Below, in pieces: positions 54,770 to 62,435 of a stretch of 64,000 nt of DNA. Below the pieces are notes generated by a model that worked only from the letters and a program-made list of their open reading frames with translations, ran no database searches and had not been told where the DNA came from. This DNA comes from Paenibacillus xylanexedens (GTDB taxonomy: Bacteria > Bacillota > Bacilli > Paenibacillales > Paenibacillaceae): contig NZ_VEBF01000001.1 in the NCBI RefSeq assembly GCF_007676705.1, positions 558,001 to 622,000 of the forward strand, in the 5' to 3' direction. How positions within the stretch are numbered: the first letter of the stretch is position 1; every line of letters begins with the position of its first letter. The position numbers and the translations under genes are program-made.

Positions 54770-54929
54770 CGATAACGTTGTTTTATTCACAAACCCGAGA
54801 GCTTAAAGAGCACCAGCGACTGGGTCGAAGACCTAGCATCATAGGAGTTGTATGTCTGATACGACTTCCTCGAAAGATCTCTGGCAGACCAAGAGGCGTT
54901 AACCCCGCAGCGTGGTTAATTTGCTATCG
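54770..54929. repeat. attC-like site 10
   Basis: Left end CGATAACGTTGTTTTATTCA; right end CAGCGTGGTTAATTTGCTAT. Inner arms AGTTGTATGTCTGATACGAC and CAGACCAAGAGG. About 160 bp. Confidence 0.72.
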
Positions 54930-54953
54930 GATGTTTTAGTCCCATTGAGCAAC

Positions 54954-55496
54954 CTACAAGTTCTTTCCATATTCATTAAGTACTTTATTTACAAATTCGG
55001 TCTTCCCATCCGTATAAGACTGACGATTTTCTCTATATTTAATAGCAAGTTCTTTCTTTAGATTGGCATATTCGACTACAAATTCGGGATTGCTAATTAA
55101 TGCATCTCTGAACGATATATGTCTTAATAACTCTTTGCTCTCTTTATTACAAACATATAAATGATGTTCAGGTCTCTGTATTTTTACTATACTATAAGGA
55201 ACATTTGCATCTTTTCTTGCAAAAGCTTCTCTGTTCTCAACACCCAAATTCCCTTCATGATAGTAACCTAAACTTTCTAACCCTTGAATTACATCTGGAA
55301 GCAAGTCCATAGAATCAATTACTACATCAATATCTAAAATAGGTTTTGCCACTAGTCCAGGTACTGCGGTACTACCAACGTGCTCAATTCTAAGTACTAG
55401 ATCCCCGATTCTTTGTTCTATGATGGATTTCAGATCAGAAAACATTTCAGGCCATTCATTTTTGTAATCTTCAATAATTATTGTTTTTTTACTCAT
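54954..55496 (-). CDS. GrpB-family nucleotidyltransferase-like protein
   Basis: A 180-residue GrpB/UPF0157 protein: RIEHVGSTAVPGLVAKPILD carries the GS-x-D nucleotidyltransferase signature, followed by IDVVIDSMD and FRDALISNPEFVVEYANLKK. A common cassette protein. The ATG at 55496 is chosen because the upstream extension runs into site 11. Confidence 0.88.
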   Translation of the reverse strand: MSKKTIIIEDYKNEWPEMFSDLKSIIEQRIGDLVLRIEHVGSTAVPGLVAKPILDIDVVIDSMDLLPDVIQGLESLGYYHEGNLGVENREAFARKDANVPYSIVKIQRPEHHLYVCNKESKELLRHISFRDALISNPEFVVEYANLKKELAIKYRENRQSYTDGKTEFVNKVLNEYGKNL

Positions 55497-55538
55497 CCTT
55501 GAGATGCCCCCAAAAAATAAAGTATTTACGAATATTTC

Positions 55539-55650
55539 CGATAACATTCCTGTATCTAAGAACCCGAGAGGCGTAAGATATATCGCTCCGGGTCCGACGG
55601 ATTTAACCTCACAGGGCTGGCGCTGACTAGTCCGAATTAACCCACAAGGA
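55539..55650. repeat. attC-like site 11
   Basis: Left end CGATAACATTCCTGTATCTA is clear (minus-strand box GTTATCG). The right boundary is uncertain and lies close to the stop of the phosphotransferase gene. About 112 bp. Confidence 0.62.
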
Positions 55651-56637
55651 TTATTTAAAAATAGTTGTGAATATCTCTTCGAGATTCTCCCACTCATTCC
55701 CTATCCAAATCACTTCTTCGATAAACCGACTCATTGCTTTATCTTGACTATACTTTTCATGTACCCACTTAAACTCTTTGTACCAAGTTAATTTAATCGA
55801 TAGTACCAACTGTTCTATCGTAAGGTTAGTATGAATTCTATAACCATCAATATATGCCCTAGTTGACTCAACATTTAATTTCCCGTCATCTAAAAGTGCA
55901 CTTGAGAGTATTGCGCGGGAAATGTCGAAATCTGAGTATACGTAGTGTAGTCTATCAAAATCTAAAATATCTTCTAGCCTATCTTCGTGAAATAATAAAT
56001 TGTCGACATGCATATCCCAATGCGCCCATCCTTTAGCACACTCATTAAATATATCCAAATCTAATTCTTTAAGAATAATTCTTTGATTCTCTATAGCTTC
56101 TATGTATCTTTGATTAGTCATTTTTTTCATTTCATTTAGATTTGCTTGTATCTTTTCAAACATCTCTGCCTTTGAAGGTAACTCCCACTGTAAGTATGGT
56201 AATTTCGGCATATGTGTTTTCATCCACATATGCATACGACCAGTAGCTTCACCAAGACTATACATCTGAAGACTGTTTAATTGCCCTGCTTTTATTAAAT
56301 TCCCTGTGCTAAAACCAGAAATCATATAATCCTCGCCGGAAAATGTGGTATGAATATATTCACTGTTGAAACTATATACTGGCTGACAAGGAATTCCATC
56401 AAGATGCATAAGATGTTGATACTTCAGTGCGTCTCGAACCCCATCTAATCCGCGTCGATACCTTATCTTGCAATATTGTTTAACAAAGATGGGCCCAATA
56501 TTAGTTGTCATAATCCACTTTAAATTACCATAACCCAAATAGTTTGATTCAACTGCATGTACAATCCATCCATATTTTGTTTCGATATCTTTTATAATTT
56601 CGTTTTGTACGGATTCAGTATTTATAACACTCATCAT
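55651..56637 (-). CDS. Aminoglycoside-phosphotransferase-family kinase
   Basis: A 328-residue APH-fold kinase. The catalytic loop is AHWDMHVDNLLF and the metal site ILDFDRLHYVYSDFDISRAI. GATGGTGA precedes the ATG pair. Third phosphotransferase of the window. Sole gene of its cassette. Confidence 0.87.
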   Translation of the reverse strand: MMSVINTESVQNEIIKDIETKYGWIVHAVESNYLGYGNLKWIMTTNIGPIFVKQYCKIRYRRGLDGVRDALKYQHLMHLDGIPCQPVYSFNSEYIHTTFSGEDYMISGFSTGNLIKAGQLNSLQMYSLGEATGRMHMWMKTHMPKLPYLQWELPSKAEMFEKIQANLNEMKKMTNQRYIEAIENQRIILKELDLDIFNECAKGWAHWDMHVDNLLFHEDRLEDILDFDRLHYVYSDFDISRAILSSALLDDGKLNVESTRAYIDGYRIHTNLTIEQLVLSIKLTWYKEFKWVHEKYSQDKAMSRFIEEVIWIGNEWENLEEIFTTIFK

Positions 56638-56651
56638 TTCACCATCTTTCG

Positions 56652-56812
56652 AATAAATTTATTCTTTATTCACGACTCGAGAGTCTTAAGTGACCGAAGC
56701 GAACGGGTTCCCAGACTTATGTTCGCATGGCTGTCCGGCTGTTCTCACTTCCCTACTCATAACTTCGGCCGGGCTTAAGGTGTTAGCACGCAGAGTGAAT
56801 ACGTTGTTATAA
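56652..56812. repeat. attC-like site 12
   Basis: Right end GAGTGAATACGTTGTTATAA (minus-strand box TTATAAC). Inner arms CTCGAGAGTCTTAAG and CTTAAGGTGTTAGC are complementary in part. The left end has lost the AAC box but keeps TTTATTCACGACTC. About 161 bp. Confidence 0.7.
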
Positions 56813-56838
56813 GCCCCATCTTCTTCAAATCCCTCAAG

Positions 56839-57027
56839 CTATCGTTTACTTAAGTGTTTAATATATCTCCCATCTGTTCCGTCTTGAAGCAACTCTAGTA
56901 ACCCATCTGGTACCAGTTTTACTGTCAAATTCCCCTTAAAATAATTTAGTGGTTTCCATACTGCTTTATAGGGTTTACTTCCTTCTATACCATCTATTTC
57001 TTCCAAATCGTAAAGTGATCTATTCAT
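56839..57027 (-). CDS. C-terminal part of a split NUDIX hydrolase
   Basis: A 62-residue frame (EEIDGIEGSKPYKAVWKPLN; LVPDGLLELLQDGTD) that reads like the usual C-terminal tail of a NUDIX protein. Its ATG overlaps the stop of 57024-57305 as ATGA. Most likely one gene split by a one-base frameshift, or a coupled two-piece protein. Confidence 0.65.
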   Translation of the reverse strand: MNRSLYDLEEIDGIEGSKPYKAVWKPLNYFKGNLTVKLVPDGLLELLQDGTDGRYIKHLSKR

Positions 57028-57305
57028 AAGTTAAGTTCAGCCTCATAAATAAAATCATTTTCATGCCCAATTTGATCCTGGTAGTTGAATATATTCTCAA
57101 TAATACCAATCAAGATAGGTTCTGAAATATCTGCATCAATTTCTTCTTTGACTTCACGAATTACGGTGATTTTACTACTTTCTCCATATTCAACGGTCCC
57201 CCCTATAGGTCGATAATAAGTTATGCCTACATCCTCATCAAAAAACTCTTCTAACAGTAGTTCTTCCCCTCTTCGGATAACACAAAGTGAAACTGTTCTA
57301 ATCAT
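57024..57305 (-). CDS. N-terminal part of a split NUDIX hydrolase
   Basis: A 93-residue frame with the NUDIX box GGTVEYGESSKITVIREVKE (G-x5-E-x7-REVxEE), ending at ENDFIYEAELNL where intact NUDIX enzymes continue for another 60 residues. GGGGGGAC precedes the ATG at 57305. Its continuation is in the overlapping downstream frame. Confidence 0.78.
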   Translation of the reverse strand: MIRTVSLCVIRRGEELLLEEFFDEDVGITYYRPIGGTVEYGESSKITVIREVKEEIDADISEPILIGIIENIFNYQDQIGHENDFIYEAELNL

Positions 57306-57364
57306 TAATATGTCCCCCCAGCTTCTATGCAATTAGCCCACATAAATATAATTTGAGCTCTTTC

Positions 57365-57555
57365 AGCTAACGTTCCTGTATCCACAACCTCCCACCGACT
57401 TAAGGACCCGCCAGGGTCCGGCCGCGATGCGATTAGTAGGTGCGGATGTGTCCGGCTGCTTCCGCTTCCCTATTATTGAAAATACTTCCCCGAATCCCAC
57501 TTCTAACTCCTGCCGGACCGAGGGGTATGCCCGATGCATGAATATGGCATTATAG
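57365..57555. repeat. attC-like site 13a
   Basis: Left end AGCTAACGTTCCTGTATCCA, CCCACCGACTTAAGG, GGTGCGGATGTGTCCGGCTG and GCCGGACCGAGGGG are all near-consensus. Right end ATGAATATGGCATTATAG. About 191 bp. The interval 57306-57650 contains no gene. Confidence 0.78.
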
Positions 57556-57634
57556 TATGTAAGTGCATTCTTCTAAGCGTTCGGCTATTGTCAGATCAAG
57601 GGCGTATGCCCGCCGCGTGTATATTATGTTATAT
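57556..57634. repeat. attC-like site 13b (half element in tandem)
   Basis: TCAAGGGCGTATGCCCGCCG and GCGTGTATATTATGTTATAT repeat the right half of the family directly after site 13a, with no gene between. A cassette gene may have been deleted here. Confidence 0.6.
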
Positions 57635-57650
57635 ATGGGTACATGATTTA

Positions 57651-58178
57651 TTAATATTTGTCTTCTCTATTTAAAAATAGTTCCATCATTTCTACTTCTT
57701 TAATAAATCGATTTTCTATGTTCTCGTTATGTTGCTCATATTCGTTTAGATATTCCAGTACACTTTCAATCGTTGCAATTTTTAATAGAACTGACATGTC
57801 CCCCAGTGAGTCCTTTTCTTCTATTAACGACCTTCTTAGTTTTTCTAGTTCCAATTTCCTTTCCATTAACTCTCGGAAACCTTTTAAAGAACTCTCTTTA
57901 TTGTGTTTAAATTTTCTTTGTATATTAGTGTTTTGTAGTTGCTCTTTATATGTACTGATCGTTTCATTTCTTACCTTCACAGCACGATCATACTTTAACT
58001 GATCAGGACCGAAACGAAATTGAGTTCTCCAAGCAACAAATGTTTTTTCTGGCACTCCTAATATTTTAGCTCCGTCCCATTTATTTAAACTTCTATCTAC
58101 ACACAATTCAGACATTACTTCTTTTAAGGACTTACCGTACTTAGCTTCTACTAGTTCTTTGTATTCTTTATTTGTCAT
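57651..58178 (-). CDS. Helix-turn-helix and coiled-coil protein of unknown function
   Basis: A 175-residue protein. An N-terminal helix-turn-helix-like region (DGAKILGVPEKTFVAWRTQF) precedes a long charged coiled coil (about 95-165). Possibly a DNA-binding regulator; family not recognised. GGAGGG lies about 10 bp before the ATG at 58178. Confidence 0.68.
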   Translation of the reverse strand: MTNKEYKELVEAKYGKSLKEVMSELCVDRSLNKWDGAKILGVPEKTFVAWRTQFRFGPDQLKYDRAVKVRNETISTYKEQLQNTNIQRKFKHNKESSLKGFRELMERKLELEKLRRSLIEEKDSLGDMSVLLKIATIESVLEYLNEYEQHNENIENRFIKEVEMMELFLNREDKY

Positions 58179-58218
58179 CCTCAAGATCCCTCCATTAAAA
58201 TTCTATCATCGTACTGTC

Positions 58219-58377
58219 ATATAACGTTCTAGTATCTACGACGTATCACCGACTTAACGCTCCGTCATGAGCCGACCGCTATGGGGTTAGTCAGTTGACC
58301 ACTGATTCTACTTTTCAAAATTTCTTCTCGCGGATCGAGGAACCTTCAGGATTCGATGCGAGGATAAAATGATAAAT
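58219..58377. repeat. attC-like site 14
   Basis: Left end ATATAACGTTCTAGTATCTA (minus-strand box GTTATAT), ATCACCGACTTAACG, GGGGTTAGTCAGTTG and GGATCGAGGAACC. The right end (GGATAAAATGATAAAT) is weak. About 159 bp. Confidence 0.72.
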
Positions 58378-58383
58378 GAAGTA

Positions 58384-58884
58384 TTAACTGTCCAAATGCA
58401 ATTCTTCTATACAAGCTTCCATAACAATTGATTTAGTACTTCCATCTCTAATCCTCTTAAAACCACATCTCTTATAGTAATTTGATAATCTAATTGAACT
58501 TCTAAAAACATCAGACTTCTTTGATAGTTTTGATTTCATTGGTTTTGCAATCACGAATACAATTCCATTCGCATTTCTGAGCATGTATTTAAAAGTATGT
58601 TGAATTAATTTTAAACCTACCTCTTGCCCTCTAAATTCCGGATGTACGTCTAATCTCTGTATGTAATATAAGTTCCCGTATTCCAAAACTTCTCCATATA
58701 TATCTTCATTTACAATTCTATCAGCTCGTTCACCAATTACTGCATAATCTCCGTCTAGTACATCAAGCCAACAAAACCAAGAACCCCTCATTTCTTCTTT
58801 CCATTCATTTGGAAATTCCGTCACTTCTAATCTAGCAACAACTATTTGATCCTCATTTTTTTCAAAATAATATTTTTCTTTCAA
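58384..58884 (-). CDS. GNAT-family N-acetyltransferase
   Basis: A 166-residue GNAT: LYYIQRLDVHPEFRGQEVGL as motif A, SIRLSNYYKRCGFKRIRDGS as motif B. Unusual Glu in the Q/RxxGxG/A loop (RGQEVG). The start is TTG at 58884, about 10 bp after GAGGT and within the upstream gene. Confidence 0.82.
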   Translation of the reverse strand: MKEKYYFEKNEDQIVVARLEVTEFPNEWKEEMRGSWFCWLDVLDGDYAVIGERADRIVNEDIYGEVLEYGNLYYIQRLDVHPEFRGQEVGLKLIQHTFKYMLRNANGIVFVIAKPMKSKLSKKSDVFRSSIRLSNYYKRCGFKRIRDGSTKSIVMEACIEELHLDS

Positions 58885-59092
58885 TTGATTTTCTACCTCT
58901 TGCGTCCAATGTACATTCCATATCGATTTGTTCCATTGAAACTACAACAGAGATTGTATGATAAATTGGTGGGTAGTCTTCATTAAATTCTAAATGAGGA
59001 AACTCATAAAGTGTTCCATTAGATTCATAAACCATTTTCGGTGAAACATCTATCTTTAATATTCTTTCATCCACAGATATTTCTAAAATCAT
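58862..59092 (-). CDS. Small protein of unknown function
   Basis: A 76-residue beta-rich protein (MILEISVDERILKIDVSPKM). It overlaps the start of the GNAT gene by 23 bp, so the two are probably translated together and form one cassette. Confidence 0.65.
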   Translation of the reverse strand: MILEISVDERILKIDVSPKMVYESNGTLYEFPHLEFNEDYPPIYHTISVVVSMEQIDMECTLDARGRKSIERKILF

Positions 59093-59120
59093 TTTGGTTT
59101 CTCCTTTTATTCATAATTTC

Positions 59121-59234
59121 ATATAAATTTTCTGTATTCATGAACTCCAAAGAGGTTGCCTGCTGAATTCCTTCTCGAAATCCATCCCCAGACCAAGGCT
59201 CAGAAGGCGCCACTACTTGTATATTATGTTGTAG
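59121..59234. repeat. attC-like site 15
   Basis: Left ATAAATTTTCTGTATTCATG; right CTTGTATATTATGTTGTAG (minus-strand box CTACAAC). Inner CAGACCAAGGCTCAGAAGGC. About 114 bp, short class. Confidence 0.7.
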
Positions 59235-59263
59235 GACTGAATCGCTTCGCAAATCGACCTTCA

Positions 59264-59488
59264 CTATTTATTTTCTCCTGGTACGTATTCAATCAAATCA
59301 GATAATTTACAGTTAAATGTATCGCATAGCTTGAATAAAGTTTCCAACTTTGTTGTTTCTATATTTGTTTCCCTATAGAGCTTATTGATTGAATTCCGAC
59401 TTATGCCCGATTTTACCATCAATTCTGTTATATCATCTATTCGATGTTCTGCCATGAGTTCTCGTATATTACACTTGATTATGTTCAT
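59264..59488 (-). CDS. XRE-family helix-turn-helix regulator
   Basis: A 74-residue Cro/C1-type protein: ELMVKSGISRNSINKLYRET is the helix-turn-helix, FKLCDTFNCKLSDLIEYVP the end. GGAGGGG precedes the ATG. It is divergent from a decayed copy of the small helical protein, repeating the arrangement at 51127-51790. Confidence 0.86.
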   Translation of the reverse strand: MNIIKCNIRELMAEHRIDDITELMVKSGISRNSINKLYRETNIETTKLETLFKLCDTFNCKLSDLIEYVPGENK

Positions 59489-59530
59489 CTTTTCCCCTCC
59501 GTAATTCTATCTTATCTTTCATATTAGTAA

Positions 59531-59800
59531 TCATCAACAAAACCACTGATAAGAATACGTTTAGAATTGCTCTATACTAAGCTTTTGGAGTGTCATAGAG
59601 AATACACTCAGCTTTCTGCTGAGACAGATGAATATTTTAGACACTTCGTGATGCTTTGCCCGATCAACTTCAACATACAGTTTTTCTTTACGAAGACGCA
59701 CAAATCTCACTCCAATCCACCCTAGAAAGAAGTATCTACATACAAGGTTTCAAAGATGCCCTACAACTATTTTGTAATTGCAGAATTCTAGTATTTAGAG
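59531..59800 (+). pseudogene. Frameshifted copy of the small helical protein gene
   Basis: The frame from 59531 (PLIRIRLELLYTKLLECHRE, then ETDEYFR) and, after a one-base shift near 59640, a second frame (DALPDQLQHTVFLYEDAQIS, then IYIQGFKDALQL) together align along the whole of the protein at 51503. There is no start codon and the original stop is lost. The downstream terminator is still intact. Confidence 0.75.
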
Positions 59801-59820
59801 GGTTATATGACCCTCTTTTT
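59797..59820 (+). terminator. Rho-independent terminator after the decayed helical-protein gene
   Basis: AGAGGG TTATATGA CCCTCT followed by TTTTTCT, placed like the one at 51789. Confidence 0.8.
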
Positions 59821-59840
59821 CTATTGTTTTTGATTCTGTT

Positions 59841-59947
59841 GTATAACTTACACGTATTCACGAACCCTGTCGGTCCACTTCCTTGGAATGCCTCGGGCGG
59901 ACCTAGGATAGGTACTAGCCGGTCCGCAGGTAAATATGATGGTAGGC
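59841..59947. repeat. attC-like site 16
   Basis: Left GTATAACTTACACGTATTCA (minus-strand box GTTATAC); right GTAAATATGATGGTAGGC (minus-strand GCCTACC, one mismatch to GCCTAAC). Inner GTCGGTCCAC and GGCGGACC arms. About 107 bp. Confidence 0.72.
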
Positions 59948-59981
59948 GATGCCGTACTAAATTAGTCCTCATTAAATGCTT

Positions 59982-60473
59982 TTAATTTCTTGTACTAAAT
60001 TCCTGTATATATTTTTTTCGATCTTGTACATAGTGTTCAGTGTAATTAGTTCCTTTAAAACCTTCTATTACACTTCTCCAAAATGTCCTTGCCGGAAGAT
60101 TGCTCTCCATTTGCGAAATCTTCCAATTCGCTTTGTACATCTTAAATGCTTCTAACGCTGCTTTACGACCTATACCTGATCTTCTGTATTTCTGTAAAAC
60201 CATAAAATCGTATATCACATGCGTCGGATCTGGATCAGTATCCATATTCTCAAAAAGGACTACTATAAAACCAACGATTATACCTGCTACTTCTATAAAA
60301 AATGGATTCCATCTTTCGTCGCCTTCCCAATAATAATCTATGTTTACTTCAAATTTTCCGTTTCTATCTATATCTCGACCTGTATATTTACTGAAATCAT
60401 ACTCGTACAATTCATATAAATTGATTAGTATACTTTTATCTTCAGAATTTACTCGGACAAGTTTTAATTCCAT
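59982..60473 (-). CDS. GNAT-family N-acetyltransferase
   Basis: A 163-residue GNAT: VIYDFMVLQKYRRSGIGRKA as motif A and the end NLPARTFWRSVIEGFKGTNY. AAGGAG lies about 13 bp before the ATG at 60473; the upstream open frame runs into site 17. Confidence 0.85.
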   Translation of the reverse strand: MELKLVRVNSEDKSILINLYELYEYDFSKYTGRDIDRNGKFEVNIDYYWEGDERWNPFFIEVAGIIVGFIVVLFENMDTDPDPTHVIYDFMVLQKYRRSGIGRKAALEAFKMYKANWKISQMESNLPARTFWRSVIEGFKGTNYTEHYVQDRKKYIQEFSTRN

Positions 60474-60504
60474 GTTTGCATCTAACTCCTTTTTTGTTTT
60501 TTCA

Positions 60505-60571
60505 ATGCACTTCATCGAAACTTCGCAGGCGACCAAGGCGTGGTATCCCCGCAACTTGAATACAGTTATGC
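60505..60571. repeat. attC-like site 17 (partial)
   Basis: Right end CTTGAATACAGTTATGCC with minus-strand box GCATAAC; inner GCAGGCGACCAAGGCG. The left arm of the family is missing. About 67 bp. Confidence 0.6.
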
Positions 60572-60626
60572 CCGTTACTCTCTTCCAAGCATCACCTAAA
60601 ACCTGTAATAAAGATTCCAACTCTAT

Positions 60627-61280
60627 TTATTTTTTACTTTGGTATAAAAACTCAACTTCACCATCTAACAAATATCGATATTCAAATAATTGCATTGTTC
60701 TTTCCCTAATTCTCTCCCGTATAACCGTGCCTAGGCTTACCAATCCTTGTGATCCTAGGTAACCATTATTAATAAATGTCTTCTCTACAAATTTTGTTTC
60801 CCTTAAGTGATACTGTAACCATTCTTTCTGCGATTCAATTAGTGCTTCTCTTGGTTCTCTATCCAACTTAAAACTAAGCTTTTTATATATTTGATTCAAC
60901 TCTTTATCCCAAATCTCTGTATATTTGCTTTCCAACGCCCCCCATCCCATTGTTGTAATAATCTCTTTTGAATTTTGAGCCTCATTAAATTCCACTTCAT
61001 AATCATGATCTATAGGATTTCGAAGCATTTCATCATAAAATTCTCCTTTCAATTCATAGTTCCCAATGCTCATGGATAACACTTCATTGTTAGAAGCATC
61101 TGATCGACCTTCAGTTATTTCTTTCGGTTCTGTTCCATTACCTGTACTCACTTCATCAGGAGGCAGTTCAGAATTCATTTTTGATTTAGTTTCGCTGTTC
61201 AAGGTAGTCGATTGACTACTATTTTGGCAAGATGAAAACACTATTGTAATAAATAATAATAAGAGTATCTTACCTTTCAT
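60627..61280 (-). CDS. Lipoprotein with LprI-like (DUF1311) domain
   Basis: A 217-residue lipoprotein: lipobox FSSC with the lipidated Cys at residue 18, a Ser/Thr/Glu-rich linker to about 65, and a C-terminal helical domain (WDKELNQIYKKLSFKLDREP, then SQKEWLQYHLRETKFVEKTF) typical of lysozyme-inhibitor LprI/DUF1311. Acts at the outer face of the membrane. Confidence 0.82.
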   Translation of the reverse strand: MKGKILLLLFITIVFSSCQNSSQSTTLNSETKSKMNSELPPDEVSTGNGTEPKEITEGRSDASNNEVLSMSIGNYELKGEFYDEMLRNPIDHDYEVEFNEAQNSKEIITTMGWGALESKYTEIWDKELNQIYKKLSFKLDREPREALIESQKEWLQYHLRETKFVEKTFINNGYLGSQGLVSLGTVIRERIRERTMQLFEYRYLLDGEVEFLYQSKK

Positions 61281-61300
61281 AAATTATCTCCTTTAATGAC

Positions 61301-61452
61301 ACATAACGTTACTGTATCCACGATCCTCCCACCAACTTAAGAGACCAATGGGAGCGGCCGCGAGGCGCTTAGTCGTACGGATGTGTCCGCTGATTCTCTT
61401 CCCTGCCGATCGAGGAGCTGTCAAGCTCCGAAGCGTGAATATAATGGTATTT
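61301..61452. repeat. attC-like site 18
   Basis: Left ACATAACGTTACTGTATCCA (minus-strand box GTTATGT), CCCACCAACTTAAG, GGCCGCGAGGCGCTTAGTCG, GATCGAGGAGC and right GCGTGAATATAATGGTAT. About 152 bp, one of the best-preserved copies. Confidence 0.8.
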
Positions 61453-61472
61453 GAAATCAGTTGCTTCTAGCG

Positions 61473-62285
61473 TTAACTCAATCCTTCTCTTACAATTTGC
61501 AATAATTCTTCTTTGTGGTCTGGGTGACATGCAATTAAATAAGGTTCTTCTTTCATTCCATTAAACTTATTTCCTTCAAAATCTATAACAAGCCCCCCTG
61601 CTTCCTTAACCATTAAGATACCTGAATACAAGTCATAACCTTCAGAATTGTACAGAACAATTCCATCAATATCTCCTTTGGCCAACATACACCATTGAAG
61701 CGTTGGAGCCCACAATCTTAACATTCGTTTAAATCTAATATCAATGTGTTGTCTTAGTTTTACTGCTTGTGGGTCGTTTTGTACTCTGTGACCTTGAATC
61801 CAACCTATATTTCCTTTGAAAATATTCGGGTTACTCTTAATTTGTATTTGTCGATTATTGCAGCTTGTCCCTTCACCAATAACAGATACAAATAAACGTT
61901 CTGTTAGAGGTTCATAGACAACTCCAAGAACAGGCTCTCTTTTGTACATTAAGGTAATTGATATCGCAAAAACAGGTAAACCAATCGCAAAATTATTAGT
62001 TCCATCTAAAGGATCAATTAACCATAACCAATCGTGCTTAGTTCCGATAAGTCCTGCCTCTTCACTGTGTATCTGATGATCTGGAAATACGTCTTGTATT
62101 TGTTTGATGATGATTTCTTCACAGATATGATCTACTTCAGTAACCACATCGCCAAATTCATCTTTAGATCTCAGTTCAACAAAGTTATCAAACTTCTCTT
62201 TAGAGATTAGACCTGCTTCCCGAATAATTCTTATTGCTATCTCTTTTGCGGTTTGAATAATCTTACGATCTATTACGCACCTCAT
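61473..62285 (-). CDS. Inositol monophosphatase family protein
   Basis: A 270-residue Mg-dependent phosphatase. Metal ligands are visible: SEEAG at 74-78, WLIDPLDGTNNF around 88-99 (Asp91, Asp94) and SEGYDLYSGILMVKEAGG near the end (the usual WDxAAG is YDLYSG here). Could act on inositol phosphate or PAP/3'-phosphoadenosine-type substrates. The ATG has no good ribosome site; GAGGTG lies just inside it. Sole gene of its cassette. Confidence 0.86.
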   Translation of the reverse strand: MRCVIDRKIIQTAKEIAIRIIREAGLISKEKFDNFVELRSKDEFGDVVTEVDHICEEIIIKQIQDVFPDHQIHSEEAGLIGTKHDWLWLIDPLDGTNNFAIGLPVFAISITLMYKREPVLGVVYEPLTERLFVSVIGEGTSCNNRQIQIKSNPNIFKGNIGWIQGHRVQNDPQAVKLRQHIDIRFKRMLRLWAPTLQWCMLAKGDIDGIVLYNSEGYDLYSGILMVKEAGGLVIDFEGNKFNGMKEEPYLIACHPDHKEELLQIVREGLS

Positions 62286-62310
62286 ATTGATATTGATTTT
62301 AACTGATTTA

Positions 62311-62435
62311 ATCTAACATTTTGTGTTCACGACCACCGGCCAATGCCTGATACGTCTGGCTAAATACATTCTCCTGCTTATAACTTCTACCAGACCGAGG
62401 AGCACTAGCGACGATGCTTGAACATCTGGTTAGGC
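62311..62435. repeat. attC-like site 19 (canonical boxes)
   Basis: On the minus strand the element starts with GCCTAAC (perfect RYYYAAC, sharing the TAA stop of the kinase gene) and ends with GTTAGAT (perfect GTTRRRY). CAGACCGAGGAGCACTAGCG is the inner arm. About 125 bp. The clearest attC of the window. Confidence 0.85.

Noticed and set aside
55497..55697. N-terminal extension of the GrpB gene
   Set aside because: It covers site 11 and overlaps the end of the upstream phosphotransferase; GrpB proteins start at the chosen ATG.
59067..59264. A 65-codon open frame between the GNAT/small-protein pair and the XRE gene
   Set aside because: It reads straight through attC-like site 15 and has no ribosome site; chance opening of a structured element.
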